NCBI GenBank assembly: GCA_947600345.1
Contig: CANQGC010000032.1
Location: forward strand, 1 to 17,075
Direction of reading: 5' to 3'
DNA length: 17,075 nucleotides
Origin: an uncultured Clostridia bacterium
Lineage (GTDB): Bacteria; Bacillota; Clostridia; Christensenellales; Aristaeellaceae
In this document: positions 13,246-17,075 of the stretch, piece by piece
How the letters are laid out: every line of letters starts with the position of its first letter
Position numbering within the stretch: position 1 is the first letter of the stretch
Position numbers and translations under genes: made by a program
Notes under the pieces: model-generated
Database searches by the model: none
Told to the model about the DNA's origin: nothing
Seen by the model: the letters and a program-made list of their open reading frames with translations, nothing else

Positions 13246-14994
13246 TTACGCTCCCACCTTTCCTTCGCCCAGCGCCCCGGAGGTCTGGGACTCGTAGATC
13301 TCGCGGTACTCCTTGTTGCGCTCCATCAGCTCGGCGTGGGTGCCGATGCCGGTGATCCGCCCCTCATCCAAAACCAGAATCCGGTCGGCTTCCATCACGG
13401 AGGAGATGCGCTGGGCGATGATGATCTTCGTCGCGCCCCTGAGCTCTGTGTTCAGCGCCCGGCGGATGCGCGCCTCGGTGGCGGTGTCCACGGCGCTGGT
13501 GGAGTCGTCCAGGATCAGTATCTTCGGCTTCTTGAGCAGCGCCCGGGCGATGCAAAGCCGCTGCTTCTGGCCGCCGGACACGTTCGCGCCGCCCTGGTCG
13601 ATGCCGCTGTCATAGCCCTGGGCGAAGCCGCGCACGAAGGAGTCCGCCTGGGCGAACTCCGAGGCGCGCACGATCTCGTCCATGCTCGCGTCCTCGTCGC
13701 CCCAGCGCAGGTTCTCCTCGATGGTGCCGGAGAAGAGCACGTTCTTCTGCAGCACCATGCCGATGCCGGCGCGGAGGTTTTCCAGCTTGTAGTCGCGCAC
13801 GTCCACGCCGTCCACCAGCACCTCGCCCTCGTCCACGTCGTAGAGGCGCGGGATCATGGACACCAGCGTGCTCTTGCCGGAGCCGGTGGAGCCGATGATG
13901 CCCAGCGTCTCCCCCGCTCCCACGCTGAAGCTCACGCGGTCGAGCACGCGGTCGGGGCTGCTCTTGTAGTAGCGGAAGCAGACGTCGCGGAACTCCACGT
14001 CGCCGCGCTGCACCCGAAGCTCGGGCTCCTTCGCGCCCTCGTCGCTCAGCGCCACCTTCTCGTCGAGCACTTCGGCGATGCGCTTGGCGGAGGCCATCGA
14101 GCGCGAGGAGACCATGAACAGCATCGAGACCATCATCAGCGACATCAGAATCTGCGTGATGTAGGTGATGAAGGCGCTCAGATCGCCCACCAGCATGCCG
14201 CCGGCGACCACCTGGTTGCCGCCCAGCCAGACCACGGCCACGCTGGTCAGGTTCATGATCAGCATCATCAGCGGCATCATCGAGACCATGATGCGCATGG
14301 CGGACAGGCCCGCCTCCTTCAGGTTTCCGTTGGCAGCGTCGAACTTGTTCTGCTCGAAGTCCTCCCGCACGAAGGACTTCACCACGCGCACGGCGGTCAG
14401 GTTCTCCTGGATGTCGGTATTGAGCGCGTCCAGCTTGGACTGCATCGACGTGAAGCGCGGGTACGCCGCGCGGATCACCAGCGCCTGCACGATCAGCAAT
14501 AGCGGCAGCGTCACCGCCAGCACCCGCGCCAGGCCGGGGTTCATGTTGATCGTCATCACCAGCGCGCCGATCAGCATGCCGGGCGAGCGCAGGAACATGC
14601 GCAGCAGCATGTTGACGAAGTTCATCAGCTGGGTCACGTCGTTGGTCATGCGGGTGACCAGCGAGCCGGTGGAGAAGCGGTCAATGTTCTCAAAGGAGAA
14701 CTTCTGGATCTTGGCGAACACGTCGCGCCGCAGGTCCGCCGCGAAGTTCACCGCCGCCTTGGAGCCAAACCACGCGCCGCCCACGCCGCCGAGCATCATC
14801 AGAAGCGAGGTCAGGATCATCAGCCCGCACACCGCCACGATGTGCCCGGCGCTCCTCCCGGCCACGCCGGTGTTGATGATGCTGGCGTAGAGCCTGGGCA
14901 GCACGATCTCGCCGATGACCTCGACGATCATGCACAGCGGGCCCAGTATGAAGTACTTCTTGTAGGGCGCCGCGTAGTGGAGCCATCTTCTCAT
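13246..14994 (-). CDS. ABC exporter half-transporter, degenerate ATPase subunit
   Basis: This is a 582-residue fused permease-ATPase, the first half of the heterodimeric exporter. The membrane domain spans about residues 15-300 and the nucleotide-binding domain about 325-575. Walker A is GSTGSGKST (368-376), Q-loop Gln416, signature VSGGQ (472-476). Walker B is ILILD followed by Asp497 where active ATPases have Glu, and the switch position is Gln528 (IIIAQRI) instead of His. These two changes mark the degenerate partner in TM287/288- and BmrCD-like exporters, where one ATP site binds but hardly hydrolyses. The start ATG overlaps the stop of the regulator gene by 4 nt (ATGA). A GAGGTGA ribosome binding site lies inside that gene. 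The C-terminus abuts the next ABC gene. Confidence 0.9.
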   Translation of the reverse strand: MRRWLHYAAPYKKYFILGPLCMIVEVIGEIVLPRLYASIINTGVAGRSAGHIVAVCGLMILTSLLMMLGGVGGAWFGSKAAVNFAADLRRDVFAKIQKFSFENIDRFSTGSLVTRMTNDVTQLMNFVNMLLRMFLRSPGMLIGALVMTINMNPGLARVLAVTLPLLLIVQALVIRAAYPRFTSMQSKLDALNTDIQENLTAVRVVKSFVREDFEQNKFDAANGNLKEAGLSAMRIMVSMMPLMMLIMNLTSVAVVWLGGNQVVAGGMLVGDLSAFITYITQILMSLMMVSMLFMVSSRSMASAKRIAEVLDEKVALSDEGAKEPELRVQRGDVEFRDVCFRYYKSSPDRVLDRVSFSVGAGETLGIIGSTGSGKSTLVSMIPRLYDVDEGEVLVDGVDVRDYKLENLRAGIGMVLQKNVLFSGTIEENLRWGDEDASMDEIVRASEFAQADSFVRGFAQGYDSGIDQGGANVSGGQKQRLCIARALLKKPKILILDDSTSAVDTATEARIRRALNTELRGATKIIIAQRISSVMEADRILVLDEGRITGIGTHAELMERNKEYREIYESQTSGALGEGKVGA

Positions 14995-15449
14995 CGATCT
15001 TCACCTCGCCTCATCTGTTCTCCCATCCGATCCAGATTGTCCAGCACCCGGTCCAGATAGCCCGCGAGCCGGGAGAGCTCCTCTCCGTCGAAGCCCGCGA
15101 AGGTCTGCTCGTTGAGCCTCTGAAACCGAACGAAGCTCTCCCGCACCATCTCCTCGCCCTTCGGCGTGAGCGAGATTTCGTTGCGGCGGGTGTCCGCGCC
15201 GCTGGCGCGCTCGATGTAGCCCTCCGCCTCCAGGCCCTTCATCGCTAGCGTGATGCGCGCCGGGCTCACGTGCAGCATCTCCGCCATCTTCGCCTGAGAC
15301 GCGACCCTGCCCGAGCGGCTCAGCTGCATCAGCACGAAGTGCTGGCTGGGCGATATGCCCAGCTCCCCCACCGTGCGGTCGATGATGCACATCTGCCGCC
15401 GGTTGACGCGCCGCAGCCGCTCGTTGACGCGCCGCAGTTCCTCCTCCAC
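14991..15449 (-). CDS. MarR-family transcriptional regulator of the ABC operon
   Basis: This is a 152-residue winged-helix repressor, the first gene of the operon. Residues 10-45 form the N-terminal dimer helix. The helix-turn-helix spans about 47-75 (QAKMAEMLHVSPARITLAMK), with the recognition helix at about 61-74. The wing is at 80-95 and holds the family's D-x-R-R-x-x-[VI]-x-L-T pattern as DTRRNEISLT. The C-terminal helices (about 97-145) complete the dimer interface. The start is GTG 15449, with GGAGGG 6 nt upstream; no ATG fits better. Two palindromes at its own promoter suggest autorepression and co-control of both exporter genes, relieved by a ligand that may be the exporter's substrate. 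MarR plus heterodimeric ABC pair is a recurrent Bacillota drug-response layout. Confidence 0.9.
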   Translation of the reverse strand: MEEELRRVNERLRRVNRRQMCIIDRTVGELGISPSQHFVLMQLSRSGRVASQAKMAEMLHVSPARITLAMKGLEAEGYIERASGADTRRNEISLTPKGEEMVRESFVRFQRLNEQTFAGFDGEELSRLAGYLDRVLDNLDRMGEQMRRGEDR

Positions 15450-15466
15450 GGCGATCCCTCCAATCC

Positions 15467-15480
15467 ATTAACCGGTTAAT
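15467..15480. promoter_or_regulatory. Operator palindrome 1 (14 bp) for the MarR regulator
   Basis: ATTAACCGGTTAAT is a perfect palindrome just downstream of the predicted transcription start and upstream of the ribosome binding site. It shares the core T-x-ACCGGT-x-A with the second palindrome 15 bp away (centre to centre). The pair is a plausible MarR operator. Confidence 0.65.
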
Positions 15481-15482
15481 CA

Positions 15483-15494
15483 TTTACCGGTAAA
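15483..15494. promoter_or_regulatory. Operator palindrome 2 (12 bp) for the MarR regulator
   Basis: TTTACCGGTAAA is a perfect palindrome placed between the -10 box and operator 1, across the predicted start site near 15490. Binding here would block RNA polymerase. Confidence 0.65.
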
Positions 15495-15496
15495 CG

Positions 15497-15525
15497 ATTA
15501 TAGCAGCTTCCATGTAAGGAAACAA
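15497..15525 (-). promoter_or_regulatory. Promoter of the MarR-ABC operon
   Basis: On the - strand a perfect TATAAT -10 (15497-15502) is separated by 17 bp from a weak -35, TTGTTT (15520-15525). The start near 15490 falls inside the second operator, as expected for a repressed promoter. Confidence 0.65.
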
Positions 15526-15548
15526 GTGCAGATTGCGTTTCCCGCAGG

Positions 15549-15716
15549 TTAAGGCAACACCGCACAAATAAGGTGGTCAGCAGGCGAATGAATTTTTCGT
15601 CAGATGCAATTGCAAATTCCGAAGGCTTACTGGAGGTAAGTCGAGGAATTTGCAAGCAGCAGATGGCGGAAAAGGCATCGCCTGATGTGCCGCCGTTTTG
15701 TGCGGTGTTGCCTTAA
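15549..15716. mobile_element. 168-bp MITE-like element with 20-bp terminal inverted repeats
   Basis: TTAAGGCAACACCGCACAAA (15549-15568) is repeated exactly inverted at 15697-15716. The symmetry continues inward: CAGGCGA (15581-15587) against 15678-15684, GCAAATTCC (15612-15620) against 15645-15653, and a central CTTAC/GTAAG stem (15626-15640). All are centred at about 15632.5, so the whole element is one long imperfect palindrome. It has no coding capacity. The outer TTAA could contain a TA target duplication. Size and structure fit a non-autonomous transposable element; a long hairpin RNA is the alternative. I cannot name the family. Confidence 0.7.
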
Positions 15717-15784
15717 GTGTGATTCTGCGAGCGGGGCGCGGCGCATACAGATTGGAGGGGATTCTGCCTTCGGGGGGCGATGGA

Positions 15785-16291
15785 ATGAAGCGGCGGCTGA
15801 TCTTTGGTACGATCCTGATCCTGCTGGCGGGGCGGCTCTTGCCGGGGGCGCTGGGTGCGCCCACTCTGGCCGCGGCGGAATGCTCCGACGGCGAATTCCA
15901 GATGCGGCTCCCCAGGGGCCTGGAGCCGCTGGACGGCGAGGAAATGGCGGGCTACGAGGCGGCGGTGCTCTCCGACTACCCCGGCGCGGCACAGACGCTG
16001 CTCGCCGCCGCCAGCGCGGATCGGAGCGCCGCGCTGCTCGTGGCCGCCATCGACTCGGACGCCGGCTGCCTCGAGGCCGCCCGGGAGGCGGCGGGCGCGC
16101 TGCTGGGCTACCCGGACGCCGCCCGGGAGCTCCGCTTCGGCGCGAACCGCTGCGCGGGCTTCGGCTGCGCCATCGGGGCGCAGGCGTACCGCCTGTACTT
16201 CTTCTCCGGCGGCGCGCAGCTCATCCTCATCGCGGCCACCGGCCTGGAGGCGGAGGATGTGGAGGCGATGCTGGCCGGTCTGCGAATCTAG
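15785..16291 (+). CDS. Small secreted protein of unknown function
   Basis: I do not recognise the family. The ATG at 15785 opens a 168-residue protein with a signal peptide (MKRRLIFGTILILLAGRLLP..., cleavage near LAAA at 31). A G-rich stretch about 7 nt upstream can serve as ribosome binding site, and the open frame extends upstream only into the MITE-like element. The mature part is about 137 residues, Ala/Gly/Leu-rich, with four Cys (33, 95, 123, 128). It begins SDGEFQMRLPRGLEPL, followed by helix-like stretches and ends with YRLYFFSGGAQLILIAATG then EAEDVEAMLAGLRI. The pattern resembles small beta-sandwich-like secreted proteins, but this is weak. There is no lipobox (the Cys is preceded by Glu) and no anchor. 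The gene stands alone between the mobile element and the S-component gene. Confidence 0.7.
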   Translation: MKRRLIFGTILILLAGRLLPGALGAPTLAAAECSDGEFQMRLPRGLEPLDGEEMAGYEAAVLSDYPGAAQTLLAAASADRSAALLVAAIDSDAGCLEAAREAAGALLGYPDAARELRFGANRCAGFGCAIGAQAYRLYFFSGGAQLILIAATGLEAEDVEAMLAGLRI

Positions 16292-16404
16292 CCGCCCGCG
16301 GCGCGGCCGCCGGGAGGCGATGGCGCGGGGCAACTTTCTTCGCTTTTCACGCAAAGTTCACGCCATCTCCATGCAATTCCCAGCGGCTTGCTGTACAATT
16401 TTGC
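16292..16404. other. Spacer after the small secreted protein
   Basis: A GC-rich imperfect hairpin follows the stop codon at about 16296-16315 (CCCGCGGC against GCCGCCGGG, one bulged base), possibly a terminator without a T run. From 16330 on the DNA becomes more AT-rich. No gene was recognised. Confidence 0.4.
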
Positions 16405-16433
16405 TTGTCGAAAATCTTTCGATCGCCTAGTAT
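16405..16433 (+). promoter_or_regulatory. Candidate promoter of the ECF S-component gene
   Basis: TTGTCG (16405-16410), a 17-bp spacer and TAGTAT (16428-16433) give four of six matches at each box. The start would be near 16440, leaving a leader of only about 20 nt. A small inverted repeat CGAAA-ATC-TTTCG (16409-16421) sits in the spacer and could be an operator. Confidence 0.45.
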
Positions 16434-16443
16434 TGTAATATAC

Positions 16444-16450
16444 AAAGGAG
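16444..16450 (+). promoter_or_regulatory. Ribosome binding site that sets the S-component start
   Basis: AAAGGAG (16444-16450) abuts an ATG at 16451, too close for initiation. The in-frame ATG at 16460 has the normal 9-nt spacing and begins MKSNGFRV, so it is chosen. Confidence 0.7.
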
Positions 16451-16459
16451 ATGTTCCCC

Positions 16460-16993
16460 ATGAAGAGCAACGGCTTTCGCGTGATACTGACCGCGATGTT
16501 CGCTTCGATGGTCTGCGTGAGCACGCTCTGCATACAGATCGCCTCGCCCACCGGCGGCTACATCAACCTGGGCGACGCGCTGGTGCTGATGAGCGCCTTC
16601 CTGCTCGGCCCGGTCTACGGCGCGGCGGCGGCGGGCATCGGCTCGGCGCTGGCGGACGTGATCACCGGCTACGTGCACTACGCCCCCGGCACGCTGATCA
16701 TCAAGGCAGCGGTGGCGGTGGCCGCGGCGCTGCTGGGCCGGGTGCTCTCGAAGCGCGCGCCGAAGCTGGCGACGCCGCTGCGCTGCATCGTAGCGGGCAT
16801 CCCAGCGGAGGCGATCATGGTGGTGGGCTACCTGTTCTACGCCTGGTTCCCGCTGGGCTACGGCGCGGCGGCCGTCGGCGAGGTGCTGGGCAACACGGCG
16901 CAGGCGGTCGCGGGCATCGCCATCGCGGCGCTGCTCACGCCCATCGTCTCCCGGCCGAAGGAGATCCGGGAGATGCTGGACAAATTCAAATGA
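16460..16993 (+). CDS. ECF transporter S component (vitamin or precursor uptake)
   Basis: This is a 177-residue membrane protein with about six hydrophobic segments, the substrate-binding subunit of an energy-coupling factor importer. It fits the riboflavin-transporter-like S-component group (PF07155-type). The diagnostic stretch is GGYINLGDALVLMSAFLLGP (about residues 29-48), followed by G-x-G-S-A-L-A-D-V-I-T-G-Y and Y-A-P-G-T-L-I-I-K, as in HmpT/PdxU-like members. The N-terminal helix carries Ala-rich A-M-F-A-S-M, which fits the motif that docks on EcfT. The substrate is not fixed by sequence: pyridoxine, hydroxymethylpyrimidine or riboflavin are candidates. No EcfA or EcfT gene is beside it, so it would share a module encoded elsewhere. 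No known riboswitch precedes it. The gene is monocistronic, followed by a strong hairpin. Confidence 0.85.
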   Translation: MKSNGFRVILTAMFASMVCVSTLCIQIASPTGGYINLGDALVLMSAFLLGPVYGAAAAGIGSALADVITGYVHYAPGTLIIKAAVAVAAALLGRVLSKRAPKLATPLRCIVAGIPAEAIMVVGYLFYAWFPLGYGAAAVGEVLGNTAQAVAGIAIAALLTPIVSRPKEIREMLDKFK

Positions 16994-17030
16994 CCGGCGC
17001 CGCCCCTCTCCCCCCGAAGCATTGGTTGGA

Positions 17031-17075
17031 AGCGATGAAATCCGGCCCGCGAACTGCGGGCCGGATTTCATCGCT
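17031..17075. terminator. 20-bp perfect hairpin after the S-component gene
   Basis: AGCGATGAAATCCGGCCCGC (17031-17050) is exactly complementary to 17056-17075 around the loop GAACT. The inner part (AAATCCGGCCCGC / GCGGGCCGGATTT) is a normal bidirectional intrinsic terminator with the T tract built into the stem. The stem runs exactly to the last base of the window, so the outer pairs could be an assembly fold-back. Confidence 0.7.

Noticed and set aside
11419..14502. A 1,027-codon open frame on the + strand opposite both ABC genes
   Set aside because: It is a reverse reading of two clearly recognisable transporters. The product is His/Ala/Arg-rich without domains, and is explained by GC-biased codon use.
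15698..15784. Upstream extension of the small secreted protein from 15698
   Set aside because: It would start inside the terminal repeat of the mobile element and bury the signal peptide behind 29 residues.
16394..16399. TACAAT as the -10 box for the S-component gene
   Set aside because: No acceptable -35 lies 16-18 bp upstream, and the TTGTCG-N17-TAGTAT pair nearer the gene is better placed.

Overview
The window looks like a GC-rich monoderm Bacillota, most likely a gut-type Clostridia lineage. The reasons are AGGAG-type ribosome binding sites ahead of nearly every gene, Gram-positive style signal peptides, an ECF-type vitamin transporter S component, a MarR/heterodimeric ABC exporter operon, and a giant secreted protein with no outer-membrane export parts. 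Species cannot be set from the sequence. Both ends look like contig boundaries. The first ~70 bases read as an acetyltransferase fragment in a different frame from the kinase that follows, and the last 45 bases are a perfect 20-bp inverted repeat.

Left part (+ strand, 1-1714): the ATP-binding end of a sensor histidine kinase, then a secreted protein of five tandem PepSY domains. An 11-bp-period direct repeat between them resembles an OmpR/PhoB-type response-regulator site. A palindrome-rich non-coding stretch (1715-2142) separates this pair from the convergent giant gene.

Centre (- strand, 2143-11060): one 2,883-residue secreted protein fills half of the window. In order it has a signal peptide, a Glu/Pro-rich linker, an Ig-like domain, a very long region of GG-[TS]-F-x-G repeats (predicted beta-helix, itself organised as four super-repeats of about 340-365 residues), an MBG/YDG-type region and eight C-terminal BIG2 Ig-like domains. 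No LPXTG or S-layer anchor is visible. It has a near-consensus promoter, a hairpin at the predicted 5' end of the mRNA, and a ~230-nt structured leader.

Right-centre (- strand, 11353-15525): a compact operon of a MarR-family regulator and two ABC half-transporters. The genes overlap by 4 nt or abut. The pair has one catalytically degenerate and one canonical ATPase half, as in TM287/288-type heterodimeric exporters. Two perfect palindromes at the regulator's own promoter suggest autorepression.

Right end (+ strand): a 168-bp MITE-like long palindrome with 20-bp terminal inverted repeats, a small secreted protein of unknown function, and a solitary ECF S component followed by a strong hairpin. 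Overall the window combines envelope sensing (kinase, PepSY), surface display (giant protein), export (ABC pair) and nutrient uptake (S component). No single pathway ties all the genes together.
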